Part shown: positions 1 through 10,343 of the stretch, piece by piece
Position numbering within the stretch: position 1 is the stretch's first letter
How the letters are laid out: each line of letters begins with the position of its first letter
Source: Pantoea sp. Lij88
GTDB taxonomy: Bacteria; Pseudomonadota; Gammaproteobacteria; Enterobacterales; Enterobacteriaceae
Length of the DNA stretch: 64,000 nucleotides
Assembly (NCBI RefSeq): GCF_030062155.1
Contig: NZ_CP118269.1
Coordinates: 1,302,001-1,366,000 of the forward strand
Reading direction: 5' to 3'
The notes under the pieces: model-generated
Seen by the model: only the letters and a program-made list of their open reading frames with translations
Told to the model about the DNA's origin: nothing
Database searches by the model: none
Made by a program: the position numbers and the translations under genes

Positions 1-417
1 GTGGAAGTGGGCGGCAAACTGCGTCATGGCGATCCAGGCGTGCGCCTGTTTGAAGCCAGCAGTAGTGAGTTGCCGTGGTTCACGACCGTGCCTGAAGCCT
101 TTGTCAGTGATGCGCAGTGGCGTGTGGCGCCTCTCCACCGGTTGTTCGGTAGCGAAGAGATGTCACAGCGTTCACCGGTCTTCCAGCAGCGTATGGCTGA
201 GCCTGCCCTGGTGATTAACCCGGAGGATGCAGCCAGACTGGGCGTCAACAATGGCGCAGCGGTTGAGTTCAGCTGTGCCGGTGAGACAGTGCGTCTGCCG
301 GTCCGTTTCTCGGCGTCACTGCAGGCGGGACAGATTGGTCTGCCGCTGGGTATGCCGGGCGTTCCGCCATTCCTGGCGAACGGTAAAATCGATACTCTGC
401 AGGAGGCGGCGCAATGA
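1..417 (+). CDS. nuoG: NADH-quinone oxidoreductase subunit G, C-terminal end (partial)
   Basis: The frame is open from the first base, so the gene begins upstream and only the last 138 codons are seen. NuoG is the large iron-sulfur subunit of the peripheral arm of complex I and passes electrons from the NuoEF module towards quinone. This part is the molybdopterin-oxidoreductase-like C-terminal domain, which no longer has a catalytic cofactor in the family; the iron-sulfur ligands would be further upstream. The stop codon overlaps the nuoH start in an ATGA, which indicates translational coupling. The assignment rests mainly on position directly before nuoH and on the fold-like sequence with the ending LPLGMPG and FLANGKI. 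Confidence 0.93.
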   Translation: MEVGGKLRHGDPGVRLFEASSSELPWFTTVPEAFVSDAQWRVAPLHRLFGSEEMSQRSPVFQQRMAEPALVINPEDAARLGVNNGAAVEFSCAGETVRLPVRFSASLQAGQIGLPLGMPGVPPFLANGKIDTLQEAAQ

Positions 418-1391
418 GCTGGTTAACACCGGACGTTATCGACATTCTGCTGGCCATTGTTAAAGCCATCGTGATTCTGCTGGTGGTTGTGGCCTGCGGC
501 GCGTTCATGAGCTTCGCCGAGCGTCGTCTGCTCGGCCTGTTCCAGAACCGTTACGGACCCAACCGCGTAGGCTGGGGCGGCTCGCTCCAGCTGGTCGCGG
601 ACATGATCAAAATGTTCTTTAAAGAGGACTGGGTCCCGCCGTTTACCGACCGCTTTATCTTTACCCTTGCGCCGGTTATCGCCTTTGTTTCCCTGCTGCT
701 GGCCTTTGCTATCGTGCCGGTGTCGCCCACCTGGATGGTGACAGACCTGAATATCGGTCTGCTGTTCTTCCTGATGATGGCGGGCCTTGCGGTCTACGCG
801 GTGCTGTTTGCCGGCTGGTCGAGTAATAACAAATACTCGCTGCTGGGTGCGATGCGCGCCTCAGCGCAGACCCTGAGCTACGAAGTGTTTCTGGGGCTGT
901 CGCTGATGGGTGTAGTGGCGCAGGCGGGCTCGTTCAACATGAACGATATCGTCAACAGCCAGACGCATCTGTGGAACATCATTCCGCAGTTCTTCGGTTT
1001 CGTGACCTTCTGTATTGCTGGCGTGGCGGTGTGTCACCGTCATCCGTTTGACCAGCCAGAAGCGGAGCAGGAACTGGCGGACGGTTATCACATTGAATAT
1101 GCCGGTATGAAGTTCGGCCTGTTCTTTGTCGGCGAATATGTGGCGATTACCACCGTTTCAGCGCTGATCGTAACGCTGTTCTTTGGTGGCTGGCACGGAC
1201 CTTTCCTGCCGCCGTTCATCTGGTTCGCCCTGAAAACGGCGTTCTTTATGATGATGTTCATCCTGATTCGTGCTGCGCTTCCGCGTCCACGCTACGACCA
1301 GGTGCTGTCATTCGGCTGGAAAGTGTGTCTGCCGTTGACGCTGTTGAACCTGCTGGCGACTGCCGCAGTGATTCTCTACACAGCGCCGTAA
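414..1391 (+). CDS. nuoH: NADH-quinone oxidoreductase subunit H
   Basis: NuoH is the membrane subunit of complex I that joins the peripheral arm to the membrane arm and forms much of the quinone-binding site. The 325-residue product has the usual length and about eight hydrophobic helices. The family segments [20 protein letters not shown] (about residues 35-54) and the acidic loop [20 protein letters not shown], which face the quinone cavity, are intact. It starts inside the nuoG stop codon, and nuoI follows after an 11-base gap. Nothing is odd in the reading frame. Confidence 0.98.
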   Translation: MSWLTPDVIDILLAIVKAIVILLVVVACGAFMSFAERRLLGLFQNRYGPNRVGWGGSLQLVADMIKMFFKEDWVPPFTDRFIFTLAPVIAFVSLLLAFAIVPVSPTWMVTDLNIGLLFFLMMAGLAVYAVLFAGWSSNNKYSLLGAMRASAQTLSYEVFLGLSLMGVVAQAGSFNMNDIVNSQTHLWNIIPQFFGFVTFCIAGVAVCHRHPFDQPEAEQELADGYHIEYAGMKFGLFFVGEYVAITTVSALIVTLFFGGWHGPFLPPFIWFALKTAFFMMMFILIRAALPRPRYDQVLSFGWKVCLPLTLLNLLATAAVILYTAP

Positions 1392-1402
1392 GGGGTTAAC
1401 AA

Positions 1403-1945
1403 ATGACTTTGAAAGATATTGTCGTAGGTTTTGGCACGACAGTTCGCAGTATCTGGCTGATCGGGCTGCACGCCTTCGCCAAACGTGAAACTCAGATGTA
1501 CCCGGAAGAGCCGGTTTATCTGCCACCACGCTATCGTGGCCGTATCGTGTTAACCCGCGATCCGGATGGTCAGGAGCGTTGCGTCGCCTGTAACCTGTGT
1601 GCGGTTGCCTGTCCGGTGGGCTGTATTTCACTGCAGAAAGCCGAAACCAAAGATGGCCGCTGGTACCCGGAGTTCTTCCGCATCAACTTCTCACGCTGCA
1701 TCTTCTGCGGCATGTGTGAAGAAGCCTGTCCGACCACGGCGATTCAGCTGACTCCCGATTTCGAACTGGGTGAGTTTAAGCGTCAGGATCTGGTGTATGA
1801 GAAGGACGATCTGCTGATTTCGGGACCGGGTAAATATCCGGAGTACAACTTCTACCGCATGGCAGGTATGGCGATTGACGGTAAAGATAAGGGCGAAGCG
1901 GAAAACGAAGCCAAGCCTATCGACGTCAAAGGCTTATTACCTTAA
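1403..1945 (+). CDS. nuoI: NADH-quinone oxidoreductase subunit I
   Basis: NuoI carries two [4Fe-4S] clusters (N6a and N6b) that take electrons towards the last cluster before quinone. The product has 180 residues. Both ferredoxin motifs are visible: [12 protein letters not shown] at about residues 60-71 and [12 protein letters not shown] at about residues 99-110, each with the CxxCxxCxxxCP spacing. The N-terminal segment ahead of them is amphipathic and sits against NuoH in the family. A purine-rich AAGGGG lies before the ATG. It is in the middle of the nuo operon, 10 bases before nuoJ. Confidence 0.98.
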   Translation: MTLKDIVVGFGTTVRSIWLIGLHAFAKRETQMYPEEPVYLPPRYRGRIVLTRDPDGQERCVACNLCAVACPVGCISLQKAETKDGRWYPEFFRINFSRCIFCGMCEEACPTTAIQLTPDFELGEFKRQDLVYEKDDLLISGPGKYPEYNFYRMAGMAIDGKDKGEAENEAKPIDVKGLLP

Positions 1946-1955
1946 GGAGCAAGGC

Positions 1956-2507
1956 ATGGAATTTGCGTTTTATCTTTGCGGACTGGTGGCGGTGCTGACG
2001 ACGTTGCGCGTCATTACCCACACTAATCCGGTACATGCGTTGCTGTACCTGATCGTTTCGCTGTTATCGATCGCGGGCGTCTTCTTCTCGATGGGGGCCT
2101 ATTTTGCGGGTGCGCTGGAGATTATCGTTTACGCCGGTGCCATCATGGTGCTGTTCGTCTTCGTGGTCATGATGCTGAACCTGGGCAAACAGACTGAGAA
2201 GCAGGAGCGCGAGTGGCTCAGCCCGTCACTGTGGATTGGCCCGGGCATCGTTTCATTACTGCTGCTGGTGGTGATGATCTACGCCATCCTGACAGCCAAT
2301 GACCAGGGCATTGATGGCACCATCATCGACGCCAAAGCGGTCGGCATCAGCCTGTTTGGTCCTTACGTACTGGCGGTCGAACTGGCCTCTATGCTGCTGC
2401 TGGCGGGTCTGGTCGTGGCGTTCCATATCGGTCGTGAAGAGCGTCAGGGCGAAGTCCTGAGTAACCGTAATGCTGACGCCGCTCAGGTGAAAAAGGAGAA
2501 CGCATGA
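1956..2507 (+). CDS. nuoJ: NADH-quinone oxidoreductase subunit J
   Basis: NuoJ is a small membrane subunit of the proton-pumping arm. I start it at the ATG at 1956, preceded by AAGGAGC, giving 183 residues (E. coli 184) beginning [10 protein letters not shown]. The frame is open further upstream to 1875, but that would overlap the end of nuoI and add an atypical basic N-terminus. Five hydrophobic segments are visible. The segment [20 protein letters not shown] is the conserved helix 3, which contains a pi-bulge in solved structures. The stop overlaps the start of nuoK (ATGA). Confidence 0.97.
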   Translation: MEFAFYLCGLVAVLTTLRVITHTNPVHALLYLIVSLLSIAGVFFSMGAYFAGALEIIVYAGAIMVLFVFVVMMLNLGKQTEKQEREWLSPSLWIGPGIVSLLLLVVMIYAILTANDQGIDGTIIDAKAVGISLFGPYVLAVELASMLLLAGLVVAFHIGREERQGEVLSNRNADAAQVKKENA

Positions 2508-2806
2508 TCCCGTTACAACATGGATTGATTCTTGCTGCCGTGCTGTTTGTCCTTGGACTGACGTCGCTGGTGATACGCCGCAATCTGCTGTTTATGCTGA
2601 TCGGCCTTGAAATCATGATCAACGCCGCCGCCTTAGCCCTGGTGGTTGCCGGGAGCTATTGGGGTCAGGCCGATGGACAGGTGATGTATATCCTGGCGAT
2701 CAGCCTGGCGGCAGCGGAAGCCAGTATTGGTCTGGCACTGCTGCTTCAGCTCTATCGTCGTCGTCAGACGCTGAACATTGATACTGTGAGCGAGATGCGC
2801 GGATGA
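2504..2806 (+). CDS. nuoK: NADH-quinone oxidoreductase subunit K
   Basis: NuoK is a 100-residue MrpC-like subunit of the membrane arm with three transmembrane helices and takes part in proton translocation. Both membrane glutamates essential in E. coli appear to be present, in [11 protein letters not shown] (residue about 36) and [12 protein letters not shown] (residue about 72). The gene overlaps nuoJ at its start and nuoL at its end, both by ATGA. Length and helix pattern are typical of the family. Confidence 0.97.
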   Translation: MIPLQHGLILAAVLFVLGLTSLVIRRNLLFMLIGLEIMINAAALALVVAGSYWGQADGQVMYILAISLAAAEASIGLALLLQLYRRRQTLNIDTVSEMRG

Positions 2807-4638
2807 ATCTTCTCTATTTAACTGTCTTGTTTCCGCTGATTGGCTTTCTGCTGTTAGCGTTTTCCCGCGGTCGCTGGTCAGAGAACCTGTCGGCCACGGT
2901 AGGTATGGGATCGGTGGGTCTGGCAGCACTGACGACATTGATGCTCGGTTTCGAGTTCTTCGCCAGTGGTCAGCAAGCCTACACCCAGTCACTCTGGACC
3001 TGGATGCATGTCGGCAACTTCGACATGAAGGTGAACCTGACGCTGGACGGCCTGTCGCTGACCATGCTGTCGGTGGTAACCGGCGTCGGCTTCTTCATTC
3101 ACATGTTCGCCTCCTGGTACATGCGTGGAGAAGAGGGTTACTCCCGCTTCTTCGCCTATACCAACCTGTTTATCGCCAGCATGGTTGTTCTGGTGCTGGC
3201 CGATAACCTGATGCTGATGTATCTGGGCTGGGAAGGGGTAGGGCTTTGCTCTTATCTGCTGATCGGCTTCTATTACAGCAATCCGGAAAACGGCAAAGCG
3301 GCGATGAAAGCCTTCATCATCACCCGCGTGGGCGACGTCTTCCTGGCATTTGGCCTGTTCATTCTCTACAACGAGCTGGGCACGCTGAACTTCCGCGAGA
3401 TGATGGAACTGGCACCGGCGCACTTTGCCGCTGACAACCATATGCTGCAGTGGGCAACGCTGATGCTGCTGGGCGGCGCGGTCGGTAAATCGGCACAGCT
3501 GCCGTTACAGACCTGGCTGGCAGATGCGATGGCAGGTCCGACACCGGTTTCGGCTCTGATCCACGCCGCGACCATGGTGACGGCGGGTGTTTACCTGATT
3601 GCCCGCAGTCACGGTCTCTTCCTGCTGACGCCGGAAGTGCTGCATCTGGTTGGCATCATCGGGGCCATTACCCTGGTGCTGGCAGGCTTTGCCGCGCTGG
3701 TGCAGACCGACATTAAACGTGTTCTCGCTTACTCCACCATGAGCCAGATTGGCTACATGTTCCTGGCGCTGGGTGTTCAGGCGTGGGATGCGGCGATTTT
3801 CCATCTGATGACGCACGCCTTCTTTAAAGCATTACTGTTCCTCTCCTCGGGTTCAGTGATTCTGGCCTGCCATCACGAACAGAACATCTTCAAAATGGGT
3901 GGTCTGCGTAAGAGCATTCCGCTGGTCTACACCTGCTTCCTGGTTGGCGGCGCGGCGCTGGCGGCACTGCCGCTGATTACGGCGGGCTTCTACAGTAAAG
4001 ATGAGATTCTGTTTGGTGCACTGGCTAACGGCCACATCAATCTGATGGTTGCGGGTCTGGTAGGGGCGTTCCTGACCTCTATCTATACCTTCCGCATGAT
4101 CTTCATCGTGTTCCACGGCGAAGAGAAAATTCATGCGCATGCCGGTAAAGGCATCACCCATCATCTGCCGCTGATTGTGCTGCTGCTGCTCTCTACCTTC
4201 ATTGGTGCGCTGATTACGCCACCGCTAGCGGGCGTACTGCCAGCCAATGAGTTTGGTGAAGCGGGCAAAGTGGGACTGGAAATCACCTCGGGCGTCGTAG
4301 CGATTGTCGGCATTCTGATCGCTGCCGCACTGTGGCTGGGCAAACGTGAGCTGGTTACCCGTATCGCAAACAGTGCGCCAGGCCGCTTCTTCGGCACCTG
4401 GTGGTTTGCGGCCTGGGGCTTCGACTGGCTCTACGATAAAGTGTTCGTCAAACCTTATCTGGGTATTGCGTGGCTGCTGAAGCGCGACCCACTGAATGGC
4501 CTGATGAACCTGCCTGCGCTGCTGTCACGCATTGCCAACAAAGGCCTTGTGGTCAGTGAGAACGGCTACCTGCGCTGGTACGTTGCGTCAATGAGCCTGG
4601 GTGCCGTACTGGTGCTGGCTCTGCTGCTGGTGATTTAA
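2803..4638 (+). CDS. nuoL: NADH-quinone oxidoreductase subunit L
   Basis: NuoL is the distal antiporter-like proton channel of complex I. It has 14 core helices plus a C-terminal lateral helix that runs along the membrane arm. The product has 611 residues (E. coli 613). Family motifs are present, including [19 protein letters not shown] around the key membrane glutamate (about residue 144), the stretch [20 protein letters not shown] around residue 235, and [13 protein letters not shown] near 310. It overlaps nuoK by 4 bases. A 210-base gap carrying a repeat separates it from nuoM, the only sizeable gap within this operon. Confidence 0.98.
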   Translation: MNLLYLTVLFPLIGFLLLAFSRGRWSENLSATVGMGSVGLAALTTLMLGFEFFASGQQAYTQSLWTWMHVGNFDMKVNLTLDGLSLTMLSVVTGVGFFIHMFASWYMRGEEGYSRFFAYTNLFIASMVVLVLADNLMLMYLGWEGVGLCSYLLIGFYYSNPENGKAAMKAFIITRVGDVFLAFGLFILYNELGTLNFREMMELAPAHFAADNHMLQWATLMLLGGAVGKSAQLPLQTWLADAMAGPTPVSALIHAATMVTAGVYLIARSHGLFLLTPEVLHLVGIIGAITLVLAGFAALVQTDIKRVLAYSTMSQIGYMFLALGVQAWDAAIFHLMTHAFFKALLFLSSGSVILACHHEQNIFKMGGLRKSIPLVYTCFLVGGAALAALPLITAGFYSKDEILFGALANGHINLMVAGLVGAFLTSIYTFRMIFIVFHGEEKIHAHAGKGITHHLPLIVLLLLSTFIGALITPPLAGVLPANEFGEAGKVGLEITSGVVAIVGILIAAALWLGKRELVTRIANSAPGRFFGTWWFAAWGFDWLYDKVFVKPYLGIAWLLKRDPLNGLMNLPALLSRIANKGLVVSENGYLRWYVASMSLGAVLVLALLLVI

Positions 4639-4699
4639 AGATTGATGAGCGGGGCAGGTTAGCTAATCTGCCCATTGAGAATGTCAAAAATTGTCCTGA

Positions 4700-4820
4700 G
4701 CAAGGGCGTTATCGTCGCGGCCAGTTTGGTTACCGCCAGCGCACAGCAACCGGAGCATACCGAGGTATGTGAGGATTGCGAGCACTGCCGGGAAGCAAAA
4801 TGGCAAGTAAGATAGCCCGA
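4700..4820. repeat. ERIC-like imperfect palindromic element between nuoL and nuoM
   Basis: The 210-base nuoL-nuoM gap holds an imperfect palindrome centred near 4765: GCAAC-CGGAG-CATACC, a GA loop, then GGTATG-TGAGG-ATTGC. The order GGAGC-ATA, TATGTGA, then GAGC and TGC resembles the central part of the enterobacterial repetitive intergenic consensus (ERIC). The match was made by eye from memory of the consensus, so the family name is tentative. Such elements are transcribed with the operon and can affect mRNA folding or processing. Confidence 0.5.
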
Positions 4821-4848
4821 ACTAAGACAAAGAAAAGGGAAGTGTGCC

Positions 4849-6369
4849 GTGTTATTACCTTGGCTAATTATCATACCCTTCGTCGGCGGTCTGATCTGCT
4901 GGCTCACTGAGCGCCTTGGCGCGAAGGTGCCACGCTGGATCGCGCTGATCACCATGGGGCTGACGTTGGCGCTTTCGCTGCAACTCTGGTTGCAGGGAGG
5001 CTATTCACTGACGCAGGCAGCGGGCATTCCGCAGTGGCAGTCAAGTTTCTCCGTTCCGTGGATCCCACGCTTCGGCATCAGCTTCCATTTAGCCATCGAT
5101 GGCCTCTCGCTGCTGATGGTGGTGCTGACCGGCCTGCTCGGTCTGATGGCGGTGCTCTGTTCATGGAATGAGATCTCAAAGTATCAGGGCTTCTTCCATC
5201 TGAACCTGATGTGGATCCTGGGCGGCGTAATCGGTGTGTTCCTCTCCATCGATCTGTTCCTGTTCTTCTTCTTCTGGGAAATGATGCTGGTGCCGATGTA
5301 CTTCCTCATCGCGCTCTGGGGTCATAAAGCATCGGACGGTAAAACCCGTATTTCCGCCGCGACCAAATTCTTCATCTATACCCAGGCTTCGGGTCTGGTG
5401 ATGCTGATTGCGATTCTGGGCCTGGTGTTTGTTCACTACAACGCGACCGGCGTGTGGACATTCAACTACGAACAGCTGCTGCAGACGCCAATGTCGAGCG
5501 GTGTTGAATATCTGCTGATGCTGGGCTTCTTTATCGCCTTTGCGGTGAAGATGCCGGTAGTACCGTTGCACGGCTGGCTGCCGGATGCGCACAGTCAGGC
5601 GCCAACAGCCGGTTCTGTTGACCTGGCGGGTATCCTGCTGAAAACCGCGGCGTACGGCTTACTGCGTTTCAGTCTGCCGCTGTTCCCGAACGCGTCGGCC
5701 GAGTTTGCGCCAATCGCCATGTGGTTAGGCATCATCGGTATCTTCTACGGTGCGTGGATGGCCTTCTCGCAGACCGACATCAAGCGTCTGATTGCTTACA
5801 CCTCGATTTCGCACATGGGCTTTGTACTGATTGCCATCTACACCGGCAGCCAGCTGGCGCTGCAGGGTGCGGTGATCCAGATGATTGCGCACGGTCTGTC
5901 TGCTGCTGCACTCTTCATTCTGTGTGGTCAGCTGTATGAGCGTCTGCATACCCGTGATATGCGTCAGATGGGCGGCCTGTGGTCGCGCATCAAATGGATT
6001 CCGGGTCTGTCGCTCTTCTTTGCTGTTGCCAACCTCGGTATGCCGGGCACCGGTAACTTCGTCGGCGAATTTATGATTCTGACCGGCAGCTTCCAGGTGG
6101 TGCCGATGATTATCATCATCGCAACCTTTGGTCTGGTGTTCGCCTCGATTTACTCGCTGGTGATGATGCAGCGCGCTTACTATGGCGAAGCGAAATCGAA
6201 AGATCCGCTGCCAGGCATGTCACCGCGTGAGTTTATGACCATCGGTGTTCTGGTGGTGCTGCTGGTGCTGCTGGGCGTCTATCCACAGCCGATTCTGGAT
6301 ACTTCGCACGCTGCCATGAGCAATATTCAGCAGTGGTTTACCGCTTCAATTTCAACTACAAGGCCGTAA
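4849..6369 (+). CDS. nuoM: NADH-quinone oxidoreductase subunit M
   Basis: NuoM is the second antiporter-like proton-pumping subunit of complex I, with 14 membrane helices. The 506-residue product starts at a GTG (4849), where it aligns with the family start MLLPWLI. A weak ribosome site (AAAGGGAAG) lies just upstream. Conserved parts include FFFFWEMMLVPMYFLIALWG with the essential glutamate near residue 144, and KMPVVPLHGWLPDAHSQAPT with the conserved lysine near 234. It comes after the ERIC-like gap and 6 bases before nuoN. Confidence 0.98.
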   Translation: MLLPWLIIIPFVGGLICWLTERLGAKVPRWIALITMGLTLALSLQLWLQGGYSLTQAAGIPQWQSSFSVPWIPRFGISFHLAIDGLSLLMVVLTGLLGLMAVLCSWNEISKYQGFFHLNLMWILGGVIGVFLSIDLFLFFFFWEMMLVPMYFLIALWGHKASDGKTRISAATKFFIYTQASGLVMLIAILGLVFVHYNATGVWTFNYEQLLQTPMSSGVEYLLMLGFFIAFAVKMPVVPLHGWLPDAHSQAPTAGSVDLAGILLKTAAYGLLRFSLPLFPNASAEFAPIAMWLGIIGIFYGAWMAFSQTDIKRLIAYTSISHMGFVLIAIYTGSQLALQGAVIQMIAHGLSAAALFILCGQLYERLHTRDMRQMGGLWSRIKWIPGLSLFFAVANLGMPGTGNFVGEFMILTGSFQVVPMIIIIATFGLVFASIYSLVMMQRAYYGEAKSKDPLPGMSPREFMTIGVLVVLLVLLGVYPQPILDTSHAAMSNIQQWFTASISTTRP

Positions 6370-6375
6370 TTCGCC

Positions 6376-7833
6376 ATGACAATAACTCCTCACCAATTGA
6401 TTGCGTTGCTACCGCTGTTAATCGTCGGATTGACGGTGGTGGTTGTGATGCTGTCCATTGCCTGGCGACGCAACCACTTCGTTAACGCCACGCTAACGGT
6501 AGTTGGCCTGAACCTGGCGCTGCTCTCGCTCTACTTTGTCGGTCAGGTGGGGGCGATGGATGTCACGCCGCTGCTGCGCGTCGATGGCTATTCGATGTTC
6601 TATACCGCGCTGGTGATGCTGGCGAGCCTGGCGACCTGTACCTTTGCCTATCCATGGCTGGCGGGTTACCCGGACAACAAAGATGAGTTCTACCTGCTGG
6701 TGCTGATTGCGGCGCTGGGTGGCATCGTGCTGGCCAGTGCAAACCATCTGGCCTCGCTGTTCATCGGCATTGAGCTACTGTCGCTGCCGCTGTTTGGTCT
6801 GATTGGCTACGCTTTCCGTCAGAAACGTTCGCTGGAAGCGGCGCTGAAATACACCATTCTTTCCGCAGCGGCCTCATCGTTCCTGCTGTTTGGTATCGCG
6901 CTAATCTACGCCGACTCCGGTAACCTGAGCTTCGTTGCGCTGGGTCAGAGCCTGACTGACAGCATGATCCACGAGCCACTGCTGCTGGTGGGTCTGGGCA
7001 TGATGATTATCGGTCTGGGCTTCAAGCTCTCACTGGTTCCGTTCCACCTCTGGACCCCCGATGTTTATCAGGGTGCGCCTGCGCCGGTTTCAACCTTCCT
7101 GGCGACCGCCAGCAAGATTGCGATCTTCGGTGTCATCATGCGTCTGTTCATGTATGCGCCGGTGACTGACAGCGAAGCGGTGCGAACCGTGCTGGCCATG
7201 ATCGCCTTTGTGTCGATTCTGTTCGGTAACCTGATGGCGATTTCGCAGAGCAACATCAAGCGTCTGCTGGGTTACTCCTCTATCGCCCACCTCGGTTATC
7301 TGCTGGTGGCGCTGATTGCGGTGAAAGATCATCAGCTGTCGCTGGAAACCTCCGGTGTTTACCTGGCAGGTTATCTGTTCAGCAGCCTGGGTGCCTTTGG
7401 TGTGGTGAGTCTGATGTCCAGCCCGTATCGTGGCCCGGATGCCGATTCGCTCTACTCTTATCGCGGTCTGTTCTGGCATCGTCCTATCCTGTCAGCCGTG
7501 ATGACGGTGATGATGCTGTCGCTGGCGGGTATTCCGATGACGCTGGGCTTTATCGGTAAATTCTACGTGATCGCTTCAGGTGTGAGTGCGCACCTGTGGT
7601 GGCTGACCGGTGCAGTGGTCGCGGGTAGTGCGATTGGCCTCTACTACTATCTGCGCGTGACGGTAAGTCTTTACCTCAGCCCGCCGGAACTGCATACCCG
7701 TGATACCCCGGCGAACTGGGCATTTACGGCCGGTGGTGTGGTGGTTCTGATCTCTGCCATTCTGGTGCTGCTGTTAGGGGTTTACCCGCAGCCGCTCATC
7801 AGACTGGTGCAGATGGCTCAGCCACTGATGTAA
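6376..7833 (+). CDS. nuoN: NADH-quinone oxidoreductase subunit N
   Basis: NuoN is the antiporter-like subunit nearest the quinone module and the last gene of the operon. The product has 485 residues, as in E. coli. Visible family segments include [20 protein letters not shown] near residue 130, [20 protein letters not shown] near 217 (conserved lysine), and [20 protein letters not shown] near 295. The gene starts 6 bases after nuoM, and a strong rho-independent terminator follows 20 bases after its stop. Confidence 0.98.
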   Translation: MTITPHQLIALLPLLIVGLTVVVVMLSIAWRRNHFVNATLTVVGLNLALLSLYFVGQVGAMDVTPLLRVDGYSMFYTALVMLASLATCTFAYPWLAGYPDNKDEFYLLVLIAALGGIVLASANHLASLFIGIELLSLPLFGLIGYAFRQKRSLEAALKYTILSAAASSFLLFGIALIYADSGNLSFVALGQSLTDSMIHEPLLLVGLGMMIIGLGFKLSLVPFHLWTPDVYQGAPAPVSTFLATASKIAIFGVIMRLFMYAPVTDSEAVRTVLAMIAFVSILFGNLMAISQSNIKRLLGYSSIAHLGYLLVALIAVKDHQLSLETSGVYLAGYLFSSLGAFGVVSLMSSPYRGPDADSLYSYRGLFWHRPILSAVMTVMMLSLAGIPMTLGFIGKFYVIASGVSAHLWWLTGAVVAGSAIGLYYYLRVTVSLYLSPPELHTRDTPANWAFTAGGVVVLISAILVLLLGVYPQPLIRLVQMAQPLM

Positions 7834-7853
7834 GCAGATGACTGCAACTGATG

Positions 7854-7881
7854 AATCAGGCCTCCGGGCCTGATTTTTTTT
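7854..7881 (+). terminator. Rho-independent terminator of the nuo operon
   Basis: A perfect 9-bp stem AATCAGGCC / GGCCTGATT with loop TCCG runs into a T tract, 20 bases after the nuoN stop. This is a canonical intrinsic terminator closing the operon. Confidence 0.95.
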
Positions 7882-7958
7882 GCCTGTCAGACGCGGTGAC
7901 CAGCAGGTGCTGGCGACACCACACTGAGGTAGAGTGTTTTGTTTAGCAAGGAGAGACC

Positions 7959-8417
7959 ATGAACATTGACTGGCAGGATAAACATCATAGTGAACTCACC
8001 GCTCCGGAACTCTATGCGCTGCTGGCGTTGCGCAGCGCCGTGTTCGTGGTCGAACAGCAGTGTGCTTACCTTGATGTGGATGGCAAAGATTTGCAGGCGG
8101 AAAACCGGCATCTGCTGGGCATGGCGGATGACCAGCTGGTGGCTTATGCGCGACTTATCACGCCAGAGGATGAGACCAGCCCGGTGAAGATCGGGCGGGT
8201 GATCGTGTCAGATCGGGTTCGCGGTGCGCGTCTGGGCAATCGTCTGATGGAGCAGGCGATCAGCAGTTGTCAGCAGCACTGGCCGGGCCGGGACATGTTT
8301 CTCTCCGCGCAGGCGCATCTGGAAAACTTCTATGGCCAGCATGGCTTTGTGGCGGTGGGGGAGAACTACCTGGAAGATGGCATCCCGCACGTCGATATGC
8401 TGAAGAACGCGCCATAA
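7959..8417 (+). CDS. elaA: GNAT-family acetyltransferase ElaA
   Basis: The product has 152 residues (E. coli ElaA 153) and belongs to the GCN5-related N-acetyltransferases, which transfer acetyl from acetyl-CoA to an amine. The natural substrate of ElaA is not firmly known. The N-terminus WQDKHHSEL and the block LYALLALRSAVFVVEQQC are typical of ElaA. The acetyl-CoA pyrophosphate loop appears as VRGARLGNRLM near residue 85. The C-terminus has GFVAVGENYLEDGIPHVDM. AGGAGAG lies just before the ATG at 7959. It is a single gene between the nuo terminator and a convergent opgD. Confidence 0.95.
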   Translation: MNIDWQDKHHSELTAPELYALLALRSAVFVVEQQCAYLDVDGKDLQAENRHLLGMADDQLVAYARLITPEDETSPVKIGRVIVSDRVRGARLGNRLMEQAISSCQQHWPGRDMFLSAQAHLENFYGQHGFVAVGENYLEDGIPHVDMLKNAP

Positions 8418-8442
8418 AAAAGGCGAGGCCTGAGCCTCGCCT
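8416..8442. terminator. Hairpin after elaA, exact copy of the opgD-side terminator
   Basis: A 9-bp stem AGGCGAGGC / GCCTCGCCT with loop CTGA follows directly on elaA and is preceded by six A residues. No T tract follows on the + strand, so it would terminate well only for reverse-strand transcripts. The same 27 bases recur exactly at 8651-8677. Confidence 0.6.
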
Positions 8443-8492
8443 CATACTGCCGACAAACTCAGGTCAGAGTGAAACTGACAGCAACCTCTCAA

Positions 8493-8649
8493 CTCAACGC
8501 GAAGGAAACACGGTCAGAGGAGGAAAGCGTCCCGCGCCAGGACGGCGCGGGCCGAGCATGTCATGGATGACGGCTTTTGCGACTTTCCGATCTGATCGTG
8601 TTCCCTGAGCAGGCTCGCTCTCATCGCAAATTGGTGCAGACTTTGTCAG
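8493..8649 (+). repeat. Structured intergenic repeat, copy A1
   Basis: This copy matches A2 (12521-12675) over about 155 bases, including tails on both sides. The folded part has four stems. An outer stem pairs 8504-8518 with 8591-8605 (GGAACACG type, one bulge). An inner stem pairs GGAAAG 8522-8527 with CTTTCC 8583-8588. Hairpin 1 is CCCGCGCC/GGCGCGGG (8531-8538 with 8544-8551). Hairpin 2 is GTCA/TGAC with loop TGGA (8560-8571). GGCCGAG separates the two hairpins. No coding function is apparent. It sits between the convergent genes elaA and opgD. The orientation given is that of the shared consensus. Confidence 0.85.
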
Positions 8650-8681
8650 AAAAAAAGGCGAGGCCTGAGCCTCGCCTTTTT
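8650..8681. terminator. Bidirectional terminator between elaA and opgD
   Basis: Seven A residues, the 9-bp stem AGGCGAGGC / GCCTCGCCT with loop CTGA, and five T residues form a terminator usable from both directions. It lies 3 bases after the opgD stop codon (opgD is on the reverse strand). Confidence 0.9.
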
Positions 8682-8684
8682 CCA

Positions 8685-10343
8685 TCAACCCACCGTCATC
8701 TGACGGTCGTCGACATATTTGCGCTGATCCGGCGCAGGCGGGAAATACTGATAAAGCCAGGTTTCACTCAGCGTCTCATCCTTGCTACGCAGGAACAGAC
8801 GCATCTCCACCGGCTGGGTGGAATCGCTGTTCGGATACCAGTCAAACAGGATGCGGTAACCCTGGAGCGGATCGACATACAGAATCTCAACCTGCTTCAC
8901 ACTACCGGATGAAACGGTAATCACCGGCTCAATGCCTTTCGGCGCAGCGGCCTGCAGATCACCACCAATAAAATCGATGGCGAAGCGGCGGCACCAGGTT
9001 TCCGGGAAGTGTTCGCCAGGCGCCCAGCCTTCCGGGAAACCACCGATACCGGTACGGGTGGCATCCACGCGCGCCAGACCGCTGCGGACCGGCGGCAGAC
9101 CACTCCAGTAAAGCTTGTAGGAGAAGTTCAGCTCGCTGCCCGCTTTGACCGGTTCAGCCGGTTGCCAGAAGCAGACCACGTTATCCAGCGTTTCGCCGGT
9201 GGTCGGGATCTCCATCAGGTTAATTGCGCCTTTGCCCCACTTGCCGACCGGCTCAACCCACAGGCTCGGACGTTTGTCATACCAGCCAATCACATCCTGA
9301 TAATCTTTGAAGTCATGATTCAACTGCAGCAGGCCAAAGCCACGCGGATTCTCATCTTCATAGGCGTTGAACTGCAGACGCTGCGGGTTATTCAGCGGGC
9401 GGGCAATCCATTCGCCTTTACCGGTCCACATTGCCAGACGATCGGAGTCATGGATTTGCGGATGGTAGGTGTTGCACATGCGGCGCTCATTGGTGCCGCA
9501 GCTGAACATGCTGGTCATTGGCGAGATGCCGATCTGACGGATCTCTTTCCGCGCGAACAGGTGGTTCTCCACCTCCATCACCACGCGTTTCTCTTCGCAG
9601 TGGATGATGAACTTATAGGCACCGGTGACGCTGGCACCATCCAGCAGGGCGTAACAGGTAAAGGTTGTGTCTTCCGCTTTTGGCGTTTCAAACCAGAAGG
9701 CGGTGAAATCCGGAAACTCTTCCTGACCATTGCTGAAGGTGTTGATTGCGACGCCACGCGCCGAGAGGCCATACTGGTACGTATCGTCAACCGCACGGAA
9801 GTAGCTTGCGCCCAGGAACGAGACGATATCGCGACGGGCCAGTTCCGGTTTTTTAAAGGCGCGGAAACCGGCGAAGCCGAGGTCAGTTTTGCCTTCCAGC
9901 TGCTTCGTATCCACCTTCGCGTTGTTGTAGTTGAACAGCTCGGGGCGGAAGTGAATTTCGCGCGCCTGGCGGCTCTCGCCATCAACAGAGAACATGCGGA
10001 TGCGCCGCTTAAAGCCCATACCAACATGGAAGAACTGCACGTCAAGCTGACGATCGGGCAGGTTGTTCCAGAGTGAGTGGTTGGCGTCATACTGAATTTC
10101 GTTGTACGCCTGCGGGGTCAGTGTGGCCAGCGTCTCCGGCAGCGCGCCTGGTGCACCGCCCCAGGGTTTCTTCGCCAGCGCAGCCGCGTTTTTCTTCAAT
10201 ACGTCGAAATCGAAGCGTACGGCGGTTCCGTCAGCAATGCCATCTTCTGCCCATGCGGATTGCGCAAACAGCGTTGACAGGCCGGTCATGCCGCTGACGG
10301 CAGAGAAGGCCATTGACGCTTTCATAAACATTCTTCGATTCAT
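8685..10343 (-). CDS. opgD: Glucan biosynthesis protein D (periplasmic, Tat-exported)
   Basis: OpgD (MdoD) acts in the periplasm on osmoregulated periplasmic glucans and controls their linear backbone structure. The product closely follows E. coli OpgD along its length: 552 residues from the start chosen here, against 551. The N-terminus [10 protein letters not shown], followed by a hydrophobic stretch and a cleavage-like AWA-E near residue 32, is a twin-arginine signal. Family blocks include [44 protein letters not shown] and [10 protein letters not shown]. An in-frame ATG lies 4 codons upstream at 10355, but AAGGA directly abuts it, and the internal ATG fits the Tat N-region and family start better. 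It is monocistronic and ends in a shared terminator. Confidence 0.96.
   Translation of the reverse strand: MNRRMFMKASMAFSAVSGMTGLSTLFAQSAWAEDGIADGTAVRFDFDVLKKNAAALAKKPWGGAPGALPETLATLTPQAYNEIQYDANHSLWNNLPDRQLDVQFFHVGMGFKRRIRMFSVDGESRQAREIHFRPELFNYNNAKVDTKQLEGKTDLGFAGFRAFKKPELARRDIVSFLGASYFRAVDDTYQYGLSARGVAINTFSNGQEEFPDFTAFWFETPKAEDTTFTCYALLDGASVTGAYKFIIHCEEKRVVMEVENHLFARKEIRQIGISPMTSMFSCGTNERRMCNTYHPQIHDSDRLAMWTGKGEWIARPLNNPQRLQFNAYEDENPRGFGLLQLNHDFKDYQDVIGWYDKRPSLWVEPVGKWGKGAINLMEIPTTGETLDNVVCFWQPAEPVKAGSELNFSYKLYWSGLPPVRSGLARVDATRTGIGGFPEGWAPGEHFPETWCRRFAIDFIGGDLQAAAPKGIEPVITVSSGSVKQVEILYVDPLQGYRILFDWYPNSDSTQPVEMRLFLRSKDETLSETWLYQYFPPAPDQRKYVDDRQMTVG

Noticed and set aside
9009..10076. A 355-codon forward ORF across opgD
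   Set aside because: It lies opposite the well-supported opgD gene and is explained by its codon use. It has no family similarity or ribosome site.
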